DNA from: Moraxella sp. K1664
GTDB taxonomy: Bacteria > Pseudomonadota > Gammaproteobacteria > Pseudomonadales > Moraxellaceae
Assembly: GCF_039693965.1 (NCBI RefSeq)
Contig: NZ_CP155576.1
Location: 2,108,001 to 2,172,000, forward strand
Length of the DNA stretch: 64,000 bases
Direction of reading: 5' to 3'
Numbering within the stretch: position 1 is the first letter of the stretch; every line of letters starts with the position of its first letter. The notes beneath the pieces were generated by a model, which made no database searches, was not told the origin of the DNA, and worked only from the letters and a program-made list of their open reading frames with translations. This document shows, in pieces, positions 8,988 to 16,899 of this stretch. The translations under genes were made by a program, and so were the position numbers.

Positions 8988-9525
8988 ATGCATGATGAGT
9001 GCCAGTCTAAGTCTGTGCATGATACTGCCGATGATGAGTGTTGCCAATCCGTCATACAGCCCCCATGCCGACAGTGATAAAGCCCTAATTGGCAAATGGC
9101 AATGCCATGTCAAACACGCCAATCCACTCATCAAACAAGAAAGTCAGTTGCAATTTTTTAAAAACCACACCATGCACGAGCATATTCGCATTTATTATGG
9201 ACAGCCCAGCGATTATGCCTATCAAATAGAATCCGCCATTGCCAAATCATCATGGACATTGGCACAAGAGACCCTGCATTACGGCAATCATCAATTTCAT
9301 AATTATGCCGTCAGAATGCCAAATGCTAATAAAGATGATTTGGAGCAGGCAAATATCGCCTTACAAAAATCCTTGCCAATGGTGCAGGACATGATGAATA
9401 ATGGCATTAATAAACGAGCATTTGATATTCATTTTATCAATAAAAAATCTTTTATCATGAATGATGTGGACAGTCAGATATTTACCACGTGTCATAAACA
9501 AGGTTTATTTGGTTTTATTTTATAA
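8980..9525 (+). CDS. small secreted GxWxC-family protein 1
   Basis: 181 residues with a Met-rich signal peptide ending near SVANPS. The mature part begins with LIGKWQCHVKH and ends with a lone Cys in TTCHKQ, so two Cys can pair. The same pattern (L/V-x-G-x-W-x-C near the N-terminus, Cys near the C-terminus) is found in the genes at 9535, 10054 and 11538. I therefore treat these as diverged paralogues. ATG 8980 is preferred over the upstream TTG 8974 because the AAGGA of the previous gene's end serves as its ribosome site. The GxW start recalls lipocalin-like barrels; function unknown. Confidence 0.75.
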   Translation: MSRCMMSASLSLCMILPMMSVANPSYSPHADSDKALIGKWQCHVKHANPLIKQESQLQFFKNHTMHEHIRIYYGQPSDYAYQIESAIAKSSWTLAQETLHYGNHQFHNYAVRMPNANKDDLEQANIALQKSLPMVQDMMNNGINKRAFDIHFINKKSFIMNDVDSQIFTTCHKQGLFGFIL

Positions 9526-9534
9526 GGAACAATT

Positions 9535-10011
9535 ATGCAAAAATTTCTTTTGGTATGGGCGATGATATTACCCATGACAGCCTTAGCAAATAGTGGTATA
9601 TCTGCCCCCGATGTGGTGGGTGATTGGCATTGCGTGGCAGATAGTGAATATCATTCGGTAAAAGCACTCATGCGTTATCATGCCGATGGCACGGCAACGG
9701 AGTTTATGGAAATCAAAGAAAAAGTAAATCATTTGCCTGAATTAGAATTTAGTATCATGAATTATCAATGGCAACTCAAAGATAATAAGCTATTGATGAG
9801 AAATCCAGACATCACTTATTATCAATATTATTTTATTTTACCTGATGGTGGTTTTTATAAATTTGACGATGAAGTAAATGCAGAAGGTAGGGCATTGATG
9901 ATTGAGAGTTTTGAAGAAAATAATTGGCATTATATTGAATTTGATGGCAAAGATAAGCACCGTTATTATTTTGAAGATGGTTATGAAGGGCATTGCCAAC
10001 GCTTAAAATAA
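9535..10011 (+). CDS. small secreted GxWxC-family protein 2
   Basis: 158 residues with a clear signal peptide cleaved near ALAN-SG. The mature protein opens with VVGDWHCVADSEY, continues with a MRYHADGTATEF strand-like segment, and ends GHCQRLK, giving two Cys that could form one disulfide. AAGGAA sits nine bases before the ATG, and the gene lies 9 bases behind paralogue 1. The predicted product is rich in alternating hydrophobic and polar residues, suggesting an all-beta fold. No known family recognised. It is part of the forward run from 8358. Confidence 0.78.
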   Translation: MQKFLLVWAMILPMTALANSGISAPDVVGDWHCVADSEYHSVKALMRYHADGTATEFMEIKEKVNHLPELEFSIMNYQWQLKDNKLLMRNPDITYYQYYFILPDGGFYKFDDEVNAEGRALMIESFEENNWHYIEFDGKDKHRYYFEDGYEGHCQRLK

Positions 10012-10053
10012 GTTTGGTTTTAATGATTGATTGTATATTAATTGGAGATAATA

Positions 10054-10572
10054 ATGCTTAAAAATTTTCTTGCATGTATTTTGTTTTCACCAACATTAGC
10101 AATGGCAAATCTTGAGCAGAGTTTGGTGGGCAAATGGGAATGTAAGGGCTTGGAAAATGAGTATCTTCGCCATACTAGTGATATTGAATATCGTGATGAC
10201 GGTATATTCACTGAACACTCGGTTATGCACAACTGGGCGGTTGATGATGATTTTTATCAAATTGATAGTTTCAGCACATCTTACAAATATCGTGTGATGG
10301 GAGATAAGGTTGTTTATTATGACGGTGTCGTTCAGTCTTATACGGTAGATATGCCCAATCTTGATGAGAGTGTTTATTATTTGGGTGAAAGAGATGAATT
10401 GATAAATTCCATAGTTGTGATGAAACGGTCTGAAGTCGAGCAGATGATATCAGAAGATATGATAAGTCGCATTCGTTTTCTTGATAAAGATACATATATT
10501 ACCGCCTTTGAAAGCATTGATGAAGATTTTCCAACCGATATTGAAAATAATCATTGTAAACGTAAAATTTAA
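10054..10572 (+). CDS. small secreted GxWxC-family protein 3
   Basis: 172 residues starting MLKNFLACILF, with a signal peptide ending at AMAN. The mature part shows SLVGKWECKGLEN, an IEYRDDGIFTEHS segment equivalent to HADGTATEF of paralogue 2, and a C-terminal NHCKRKI. ATG 10054 is chosen because TTGGAGA lies at the right distance. A TTG 12 bases upstream in the same frame falls within that ribosome site. The gene is followed after 14 bases by the YghU-type GST. It is acidic and presumably periplasmic. Function unknown. Confidence 0.78.
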   Translation: MLKNFLACILFSPTLAMANLEQSLVGKWECKGLENEYLRHTSDIEYRDDGIFTEHSVMHNWAVDDDFYQIDSFSTSYKYRVMGDKVVYYDGVVQSYTVDMPNLDESVYYLGERDELINSIVVMKRSEVEQMISEDMISRIRFLDKDTYITAFESIDEDFPTDIENNHCKRKI

Positions 10573-10586
10573 TTTGGAGTAAAGTT

Positions 10587-11387
10587 ATGAGCTACACACC
10601 CCCAAAAGTTTGGGCACCCAATGACATGGGTGGAAAATTTGGCGGTATCAACCGACCGACCGCAGGAGCAAGACACGAACAAACCTTGCTAAAAGGCGAT
10701 AAGCCTTATCAGTTATACAGCCTAAACACGCCCAACGGCATTAAGGTCAATATCATCTTAGAAGAGTTAAAGGCGTTGGGGCTACTTGACTATGACGCCT
10801 TTAAAATCAATATCATGAATGGCGAGCAGTTTGGCACAGGCTTCGTGGAAATCAACCCCAATTCAAAAATTCCTGCACTCGTGGATTATAGTGCCGACAC
10901 GCCCATATCGGTGTTTGAAAGTGGGGCGATACTGCTTTATCTTGCTCAAAAGTTTGACAAATTTTTACCAAAAAATCCCACCGACTACGCCCAAATGCTG
11001 TCGTGGCTCATGTGGCAAATGGGGTCAGCTCCCTTTGTTGGCGGTGGTTTTGGGCATTTTTATGCGTACGCTCCCGAGCCGATTGAGTACGCCATTAACC
11101 GCTATGCCATGGAAACCAAACGCCAGCTTGATGTGCTAGACAAGCATTTGGCGGATCATGACTATATGGCGGGCGAGTACAGCATTGCTGACATGGCGAT
11201 TTATCCGTGGTATGGGGCGTTGGTGCTAGGCAATTTGTACATTGGCGAGAATGACTATGCCAAGTACGATGCGTCTGAGTTTTTGAGTGTACATGAATAC
11301 CAAAACGTCATACGCTGGGCAACGACCATAAAAAATCGCAAGGCGGTAGAGCAGGGCGAGAAGTTGGAATTATTGCCGTTGGCATAA
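10587..11387 (+). CDS. yghU: glutathione S-transferase family protein, YghU type
   Basis: Cytosolic Nu-class glutathione S-transferase resembling E. coli YghU, a disulfide-bond oxidoreductase that can reduce peroxides. The 266-residue protein starts MSYTPPKVWAPNDMGGKFGG with the family's extended N-terminus. It then shows the thioredoxin-like SLNTPNGIKV active-site region, NPNSKIPALVD with FESGAILLYLA for glutathione binding, and the all-alpha C-terminal domain. It sits inside the run of secreted GxWxC genes, 14 bases after one of them. A functional tie is only positional. Confidence 0.9.
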   Translation: MSYTPPKVWAPNDMGGKFGGINRPTAGARHEQTLLKGDKPYQLYSLNTPNGIKVNIILEELKALGLLDYDAFKINIMNGEQFGTGFVEINPNSKIPALVDYSADTPISVFESGAILLYLAQKFDKFLPKNPTDYAQMLSWLMWQMGSAPFVGGGFGHFYAYAPEPIEYAINRYAMETKRQLDVLDKHLADHDYMAGEYSIADMAIYPWYGALVLGNLYIGENDYAKYDASEFLSVHEYQNVIRWATTIKNRKAVEQGEKLELLPLA

Positions 11388-11537
11388 TAAAGCCAATGTC
11401 AATTTAAAAGATTGATTGATGATTGGTTAATTGTTTTTGATATGGGGTGAATTAATTTGCCCTATATCAAATTAAAAATTATCGCTTAATTTATATTAGT
11501 CATTTTAATATTAAAAACATAGGAATAAATATTAACC

Positions 11538-12053
11538 ATGCAAAAATTATTTATCACCAGTATCATAAGTCTCATGGCAACCATGACTTATGCCAATACG
11601 ACTTTTCATAAAGATGATTTGGTGGGAACATGGCAATGCGATTTATTGATAGAGCAAGTGGACGGCAATGTTACCAAAAGTCAAAATATGACACATTTCT
11701 TTGCCGATGGGCGTTCGGTGGGTTATGGCGAAACTCGGCAGATTTATCAAGGGGTAGATATTCAATCCGTCTTTATGAGTACGCAAGATAATTGGGATTT
11801 TGATGGTAAGAATTTGACAGTAAATGTGGGGAATATTAATCATGTGATGATTTATAATGCCATATCAAAACAGCGAGAATATGAGAAAGAACCAGAAATG
11901 CAGGCTTTATTTACAGAGATGTTTAGAGAAAATAGCCCAATCATACAAGCGGTAACGATGATTGATAAAGATAATTTTAGTTATGAGCTGGGGGCGATTA
12001 ATTATGGCGAGATAAAACAAAAAACGGCTCATTGCAAACGGTTGGGCGGATAA
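11538..12053 (+). CDS. small secreted GxWxC-family protein 4
   Basis: 171 residues starting MQKLFITSIISLMATMTYAN, a signal peptide much like that of paralogue 2. The mature protein has DLVGTWQCDLLIEQ, an HFFADGRSVGYGET segment and a C-terminal AHCKRLGG, matching paralogues 2 and 3 in order and spacing. It is separated from the other three by the GST gene and a 150-base gap containing a short GGGGTGAATTAATTTGCCC palindrome near 11444. A weak AGGAA site precedes the ATG. Function unknown. Confidence 0.78.
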   Translation: MQKLFITSIISLMATMTYANTTFHKDDLVGTWQCDLLIEQVDGNVTKSQNMTHFFADGRSVGYGETRQIYQGVDIQSVFMSTQDNWDFDGKNLTVNVGNINHVMIYNAISKQREYEKEPEMQALFTEMFRENSPIIQAVTMIDKDNFSYELGAINYGEIKQKTAHCKRLGG

Positions 12054-12074
12054 GGTGAATTAAGGTAAATAGAG

Positions 12075-12380
12075 ATGGGTTTTCTTGGTTATTTGATATT
12101 AGGTAGTGCGGTATACGTCATCGGATTTATGATAAATTTAAAAATCCTAAATCCCAAACGCAAAGCGGGCACAAATTACACACTCACGCACCCGACCATG
12201 ATACAGCTATTATTGGCGTGTTTTGTGGTGATGCTTGCGGTATCGGCACTGCTTGGGCGGTTTGTGATGGGGCATGAGAGCTTGGATTTGGCATTTATTT
12301 TGGCAAATAGTGTGGTGGCGACTTTTGTGTTTTATTTTGGGCTAAATCCTGACCAGTCGCAGATGAATTTACCAGATTAA
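12075..12380 (+). CDS. small membrane protein, three predicted TM segments
   Basis: 101 residues with hydrophobic stretches at about 4-22 (LGYLILGSAVYVIGFMI), 45-63 (LLLACFVVMLAVSALL) and 75-93 (FILANSVVATFVFYFGL), separated by short polar loops. This predicts an inner-membrane protein with three crossings. AAGG lies about ten bases before the ATG, and it follows secreted paralogue 4 by 21 bases, so it is probably in the same transcript. No family recognised. Confidence 0.75.
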   Translation: MGFLGYLILGSAVYVIGFMINLKILNPKRKAGTNYTLTHPTMIQLLLACFVVMLAVSALLGRFVMGHESLDLAFILANSVVATFVFYFGLNPDQSQMNLPD

Positions 12381-12395
12381 TTTTGTGAATTAATC

Positions 12396-12662
12396 TAGGG
12401 CGTGCCTGCCTTTTGTATTTGCAATGAAAAATAGGGGAAATCGCCCGTTTTTCAAGGAAAAACGTAGGCTGATTATCATTTTATCCAAGCAAGTTTTTTA
12501 TTATGAAAAACAATCCGACCACTTAATTTTAAAAATTAAGTAAAAAATCTTAAAATCACACAGTTAAGTGGTCGGATAGCCATTTTTCATGCAAAAACGG
12601 TTGATTTATTTCTAAATTATGTCTAAATTGTAAATAGTGTTATAAAGGGCAGGCACGCCCTA
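12396..12662 (+). mobile_element. MITE-like element, family A, copy 2 (carries a nested insert)
   Basis: A 267 bp unit from TAGGGCGTGCCTGCC to its imperfect complement GGGCAGGCACGCCCTA. Its interior follows copy 1 in the opposite orientation until GAAAAACAA, is interrupted by a 63 bp palindromic unit, and resumes with TAGCCATTTTTCATGCAAAAA. It lies about 90 bp upstream of glnA and makes up most of the 374-base gap 12381-12754. The remainder is the glnA leader. Confidence 0.78.
12514..12576. repeat. nested 63 bp palindromic insert inside the MITE
   Basis: Bounded by perfect 13 bp inverted repeats, TCCGACCACTTAA (12514-12526) and TTAAGTGGTCGGA (12564-12576), with a second small palindrome inside. 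Absent from copy 1 at the corresponding place, so it looks like an independent insertion of another tiny element. Confidence 0.75.
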
Positions 12663-12754
12663 ATTTATCATAAAATACCATTTGCATAAACCGCCTAACG
12701 GTGGTAAATTATGACAGTTTAACCGATTAACTAAGTTACAAATTTGGAGCGAGC

Positions 12755-14164
12755 ATGGCGAATAAGTTACTTGACTTGATTGAATCATCAGGGGCGAAAT
12801 GGGTGGATTTTCGCTTTACCGACACGCACGGCAAAGAAATGCACCTAACCTTTCCTGCATACAGCGTGGACGAAGACACCCTAGAAGACGGTAAGATGTT
12901 TGACGCATCAAGCGTGGCAGGGTGGAAAGGTGTGGAAAGCTCGGACATGATATTATTGCCGGACGCTGATACCGCCTATCTTGACCCATTTTTTGAAGTG
13001 CCAACGGTGGTGGTGGCGTGCGACATCATCGAGCCTGACACCATGCAAGGCTATGCCAAAGACCCACGCTCTATCGCTCGCCGTGCCGAAGTGTACCTAA
13101 AATCAACAGGTCTAGGCGATAAAGCCTTGATAGGGCCAGAGCCTGAATTTTTTGTCTTTGATGAAGTCAAATGGGACATTGATATGTCAGGGGCTAGACA
13201 CACCGTCATCAGTGAAGCGGCGGCGTGGAGTACCAACAAAGACTATGCATGGGGCAACAGCGGTCAGCGTCCTGCCGTCAAAGGGGCGTATGCGGTCGTA
13301 CCGCCCATTGACCATTATCATGACATGCGTGCGGTGATGTGCGACCGCATTGATGAAGTCATGGGCGAAGGTCGCATTGAAGTACATCATCATGAAGTGG
13401 CGAGCAGTCAGCTAGAAATCGGTATCTCGTTTAATACGCTGGTCAAAAAAGCGGACGAAGTACAGCAGTTTAAATACATCGTGCAAAATGTCGCCAACCA
13501 ATTTGGTAAAACCGCCACCTTTATGCCGAAGCCCTTGGTTGGCGACAACGGGTCGGGTATGCATGTGAATATGTCTATCTCAAAAGACGGTGTAAATACG
13601 TTCTCTGGCGATGAATATGCAGGACTATCCAAGACCGCTTTGTACTTTATCGGTGGGGTCATCAAGCACGCCCGTGCCTTAAATGCCATTACCAACCCTA
13701 GCACCAACAGCTATAAACGCTTAGTGCCACATTATGAAGCCCCGATTAAACTGGCGTATTCAGCGTCCAACCGCTCGGCGTCCATTCGTATCCCCCACGT
13801 CAATAGCCCCAAAGCGGTGCGTGTGGAAGTACGTTTCCCCGACCCGTCTGCTAACCCTTATTTGGCGTTTTCGGCACTGCTCATGGCAGGGCTTGACGGC
13901 ATTGAAAATAAAATCGACCCTGGTGAAGCATCTGATAAGAACTTATATGACCTACCCCCCGAAGAAGAAATGCTTATCCCAACCGTTGCCGAAAACCTAG
14001 AAGTGGCACTAAATGCCCTGCGTGATGACCATGACTTTTTGTTAAAAGGTGGAGTCTTTACTAAAGAGATGATTAACGACTATATCGCTCTAAAAATGAA
14101 AGAAGTACAGCGTATCAATGAAGCGGTACACCCCTTAGAATTTGATATGTATTATCGTTGCTAA
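12755..14164 (+). CDS. glnA: glutamine synthetase, type I
   Basis: Makes glutamine from glutamate, ammonia and ATP; dodecameric cytosolic enzyme. 469 residues, the standard GSI-beta length. Seen are the beta-grasp N-terminal domain, NRSASIRIP and [16 protein letters not shown] of the catalytic domain, and the adenylylation loop NLYDLPPEE with the modifiable Tyr398. Control by GlnE-type adenylylation is therefore expected. GGAG precedes the ATG. No glnL/glnG two-component genes follow; a terminator and a small periplasmic protein gene come next. Confidence 0.97.
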   Translation: MANKLLDLIESSGAKWVDFRFTDTHGKEMHLTFPAYSVDEDTLEDGKMFDASSVAGWKGVESSDMILLPDADTAYLDPFFEVPTVVVACDIIEPDTMQGYAKDPRSIARRAEVYLKSTGLGDKALIGPEPEFFVFDEVKWDIDMSGARHTVISEAAAWSTNKDYAWGNSGQRPAVKGAYAVVPPIDHYHDMRAVMCDRIDEVMGEGRIEVHHHEVASSQLEIGISFNTLVKKADEVQQFKYIVQNVANQFGKTATFMPKPLVGDNGSGMHVNMSISKDGVNTFSGDEYAGLSKTALYFIGGVIKHARALNAITNPSTNSYKRLVPHYEAPIKLAYSASNRSASIRIPHVNSPKAVRVEVRFPDPSANPYLAFSALLMAGLDGIENKIDPGEASDKNLYDLPPEEEMLIPTVAENLEVALNALRDDHDFLLKGGVFTKEMINDYIALKMKEVQRINEAVHPLEFDMYYRC

Positions 14165-14191
14165 TCGCTGGGGTACGCCCTAAAAAGACAG

Positions 14192-14222
14192 ACGGCATGA
14201 ATTTGGGTTCATGCCGTTTTGT
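14192..14222 (+). terminator. glnA terminator
   Basis: Stem ACGGCATGAA (14192-14201) with TTCATGCCGT (14208-14217), followed by TTTGTTTTG. A typical intrinsic terminator 28 bases after the glnA stop. Confidence 0.88.
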
Positions 14223-14283
14223 TTTGCGTGCATTTTCGGTGATTTTTGGGTAAAATAAGATTATTTGTAACATTGGAATTCAG

Positions 14284-14811
14284 ATGACTCATTTTTCAAA
14301 ATCAGCCTTTTTCAAATCAGCAATGTGCATGGCACTCTCTGCCCTGCCGACATTGAGTTTTGCTTATCACATCCAAATCACCGAGCCTGCCGAAGACCGT
14401 GCCTATCATCGCCCTGCCCAGAGCATTGATGTGCAGGCAACTGTGTCGCCAACATTGGAGATGGGCTATACCACAGCTGTGCTATTAAATGGCAAAGTGG
14501 TGGGTGATGGGCTAACCGCCAGTGTGCCAACCCTTGATTTGGTGGCAGGCGAGTACACGCTAGAAGCCATCGTGATGGATAAAAATGCCCAAACGGTGGC
14601 GAGCGATACTCGCACAGTCTATGTCATTCAAAACAACCAAATCCAACGCAAAAAGAAAGCCGCCATTGCTGAGCGGGAAGCATATGATAATTCGTCAATT
14701 TGGCATAAGATTGCGGTGGGTCTAAACCCCAAAGTCCAAGCCCCGCCAAAGGTCTATGAATCCACACCAACATGGGAGCTTAGGGATTTGCCAAACAAAC
14801 CAAATAAATAA
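14284..14811 (+). CDS. periplasmic protein with probable Ig-like fold
   Basis: 175 residues with a signal peptide cleaved near SFA-YH. The mature part (HIQITEPAEDRAYHRPAQSI ...) reads like an immunoglobulin-type beta sandwich: alternating strands, a VLLNGKVVGDGL turn, and an EYTLEAIVMDKNAQTV strand pair typical of extracellular Ig-like domains. A basic and then Pro-rich tail follows (QRKKKAAIAE onward). It sits alone downstream of glnA, between two terminators. I know of unnamed glnA-adjacent periplasmic proteins in related bacteria, but no function is established. Confidence 0.72.
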   Translation: MTHFSKSAFFKSAMCMALSALPTLSFAYHIQITEPAEDRAYHRPAQSIDVQATVSPTLEMGYTTAVLLNGKVVGDGLTASVPTLDLVAGEYTLEAIVMDKNAQTVASDTRTVYVIQNNQIQRKKKAAIAEREAYDNSSIWHKIAVGLNPKVQAPPKVYESTPTWELRDLPNKPNK

Positions 14812-14828
14812 GTCTTACTCATAAATAA

Positions 14829-14850
14829 AAGCCCTGTATGAACAGGGCTT
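14829..14850 (+). terminator. terminator after the Ig-like protein gene
   Basis: Stem AAGCCCTGT (14829-14837) with ACAGGGCTT (14842-14850), then TG and TT. Located 18 bases after the stop codon. Confidence 0.85.
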
Positions 14851-14853
14851 TGT

Positions 14854-14894
14854 TAGAGTGTGTCTATCATTGATAACATTTTTGTAAAATAAGA
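14854..14894 (+). repeat. family A MITE fragment (one end only)
   Basis: TAGAGTGTGTCTATCATTGATAACATTTTTGTAAAATAAGA closely follows the first 41 bases of copy 1 (TAGGGCGTGTTGAACATTGATAACATTC...). The rest of the element is missing and a family B element begins at once, so this is a truncated remnant. Confidence 0.65.
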
Positions 14895-14897
14895 CCC

Positions 14898-15011
14898 CAT
14901 TCTCAACTTTATATTAAGTGGTTGATTTATCAAGGGCGAATATGATTCGCCCCCACAACCCGAAAAATAGCTATCAGATAATCAATAAGTTGCCATTTTA
15001 AGTTGAAAGTG
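14898..15011 (-). mobile_element. MITE-like element, family B, copy 1
   Basis: About 114 bp with ends CATTCTCAACTT and AAGTTGAAAGTG. Read on the reverse strand it aligns along its length with the copy at 49775-49887, including a central GGGCGAAT...ATTCGCCC palindrome. Its right end overlaps the 3' end of the esterase gene and supplies that gene's TAA stop. Confidence 0.75.
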
Positions 15012-15681
15012 AAGTAAGTACTTTATTCATCCATTTGCCAATGTCTTTAATCTGCTCCATGCATACTTGATGAGCCATGCCGTAGCGTTTAAATTCAGGC
15101 GACAGACCCAAAGCGGTGAGTTTTTCGCTTGCCTTGACCCCAAGCACTGATGGCACGACGTCATCATAGTCGCCATGGTCGATTTTAACAGGCAGGGACG
15201 CATTAATATCAAGCTCGCCAATCTCCTGCTCGGTGGCAAGATAAGTGGATAAGGCAAGCAGTCCTGCCAATGGTCGGCTGTTGGTCAGGGCGTTGTGATA
15301 AGCAACAGCACCGCCTTGGGAAAACCCTGCGATGATGATGTTCTGACTGGGTATGCCGAGACGCACCTGCTCATCAATCAAGTCATTGATACGTTCGCTG
15401 GATGCCTTGATTTGGGCGGTATCCACCTTTCTGTCTAGGCTCATCTCCAAGATGTCATACCATGCAGGCATGACATAACCGCCATTGACGGTCACAGGAA
15501 TGGATGGGGCGTGCGGAAAAATGAATCGCACGCCAAGCTCATCAGACAGCCCAAGCTCAGGCACGACAGGCACGAAATCATGACCGTTCGCCCCTAAGCC
15601 ATGAAGCCATATCACGGCGTGTTCGATGGGTTTGTCTTTGGGGTTGTGAATGACTGTTTCAAAAGGAAGTAGCGAAACCAT
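14998..15681 (-). CDS. carboxylesterase / phospholipase-like alpha/beta hydrolase
   Basis: Alpha/beta hydrolase of the bacterial carboxylesterase (YpfH/EstB, acyl-protein-thioesterase-like) family. WLHGLGANGHDFVP forms the oxyanion region, GFSQGGAVAY carries the nucleophile Ser, DGDYDDVVP carries the Asp, and MAHQVC the His. Start at 15681 (MVSLLPFETV) because AGGAG lies six bases before it; an upstream TTG in frame is inside that site. At 227 residues it is full length. The last codons and the stop are contributed by the family B repeat element. It stands alone on the reverse strand. Confidence 0.9.
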   Translation of the reverse strand: MVSLLPFETVIHNPKDKPIEHAVIWLHGLGANGHDFVPVVPELGLSDELGVRFIFPHAPSIPVTVNGGYVMPAWYDILEMSLDRKVDTAQIKASSERINDLIDEQVRLGIPSQNIIIAGFSQGGAVAYHNALTNSRPLAGLLALSTYLATEQEIGELDINASLPVKIDHGDYDDVVPSVLGVKASEKLTALGLSPEFKRYGMAHQVCMEQIKDIGKWMNKVLTSLST

Positions 15682-15787
15682 GTCAGCTCCTAACAATGCT
15701 CAATGTTTGACATACCCTAATTATACATAATTTTTAAAAATTCTTACAGATTTTTTGCAATTTTGCCTTATAATAGGCTAATTTTTT

Positions 15788-16708
15788 ATGATAATAGGTG
15801 AGCTATGCAGTGGCGTGGTCGCAGATAGAGTAATAACATCGAAGACCGTCGTGGCGGTGGTGGCATGTAAGGCAGGCGGGCTAAGTATCGGCAGTATCAT
15901 TCTTGCCCTTGTCCCATGGAAAGTGTTTGGGGTTAGCCCTGAGACCACGCTGGGGGTCACTCAGCAGATAGGGCAGGCGACTCAACAGCAATCCGCCCCT
16001 GCTAATGAGACTGCCGACCAAGCCGAGAGCCGTGAGTTCGTGGCGACTGTGCTTGCCGATACCGAAGACGTATGGACGCCCATTTTTACAAAACTCGGTG
16101 GTACTTATCAGCCACCAAAACTGGTGATGTTCACAGGTTCGGTCAAGTCAGCGTGTGGGGCGGCGACATCTGCCAGCGGTCCTTTTTATTGCCCTGCCGA
16201 CCAAAAAGTGTATCTGGACACGCAGTTTTTTGTGGACATGAGACGGCACATGGGTATCGGCAGTGAGCGTCATGGCAGTACCGAGCTGTCTCGCCAAGAC
16301 CAAGTGGGCGACTTTGCCCAAGCCTATGTCATCGCTCATGAAGTGGGACATCACGTTCAGACACTGCTTGGAATATCTCAAGAAGTGCGAAAAGCCCAAA
16401 TGCAAGGCAATGAGCGACAGGCAAATGAGCTGTCCGTCCGCCAAGAGTTGCAAGCCGACTGCTTTGCAGGCATGTGGGCAAAGAAAAACCATGAACGCAC
16501 CGGCTTTTTACAACAGGGCGACATCGAAGAAGCCCTAGACGCTGCCGAGAAGATTGGCGATGATTATCTGCAACACAAATCGCACGGACACGTCGTGCCT
16601 GACAGTTTTACTCATGGCACGAGTGCCCAGCGTCAGCGTTGGTTCTATCGAGGGTTTGAGACGGGCGATATCCAAGCCTGCGACACCTTTGGCACCAATC
16701 AACTCTAA
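15788..16708 (+). CDS. ypfJ: YpfJ-type neutral zinc metallopeptidase with disrupted 5' end
   Basis: Membrane-anchored putative zinc peptidase. Intact parts are a TM segment (SIGSIILALVPWKVFG), the zinc motif HEVGHH followed downstream by LQADCFAGMWA, and the C-terminal VPDSFTHGTSAQRQRWFYRGF. The conserved N-terminal tail is broken: ATG 15805, preceded by AGGTGAG, reads MQWRGRR, then TAG (15826), then SNNIEDRRGGGGM, then TAA (15868). After that the correct frame must shift to reach AGGLSIGS. The uninterrupted frame from ATG 15788 lacks a good ribosome site and gives an unrelated first 30 residues. It could still be made from that start, or be a recent pseudogene. Confidence 0.82.
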   Translation: MIIGELCSGVVADRVITSKTVVAVVACKAGGLSIGSIILALVPWKVFGVSPETTLGVTQQIGQATQQQSAPANETADQAESREFVATVLADTEDVWTPIFTKLGGTYQPPKLVMFTGSVKSACGAATSASGPFYCPADQKVYLDTQFFVDMRRHMGIGSERHGSTELSRQDQVGDFAQAYVIAHEVGHHVQTLLGISQEVRKAQMQGNERQANELSVRQELQADCFAGMWAKKNHERTGFLQQGDIEEALDAAEKIGDDYLQHKSHGHVVPDSFTHGTSAQRQRWFYRGFETGDIQACDTFGTNQL

Positions 16709-16730
16709 GTGCTTGATTTGCAAAATACAC

Positions 16731-16755
16731 AAGGACGGTTTTTGCCGTCCTTTTT
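16731..16755 (+). terminator. ypfJ terminator
   Basis: Stem AAGGACGG (16731-16738) with CCGTCCTT (16745-16752) and a T-run. It resembles the aceF terminator stem. Confidence 0.88.
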
Positions 16756-16899
16756 ATTGCATGGTCTGGACTTGTATTGAACGCCAATCATTCATTTTGA
16801 ATAAATTTTAATCAAAATCTTGTCTATTTATCAAAAAATGTTATAATCTTACGCTCATATTCTTTAATATTTCAAAAATCATTCACCAACCGTCACGCC

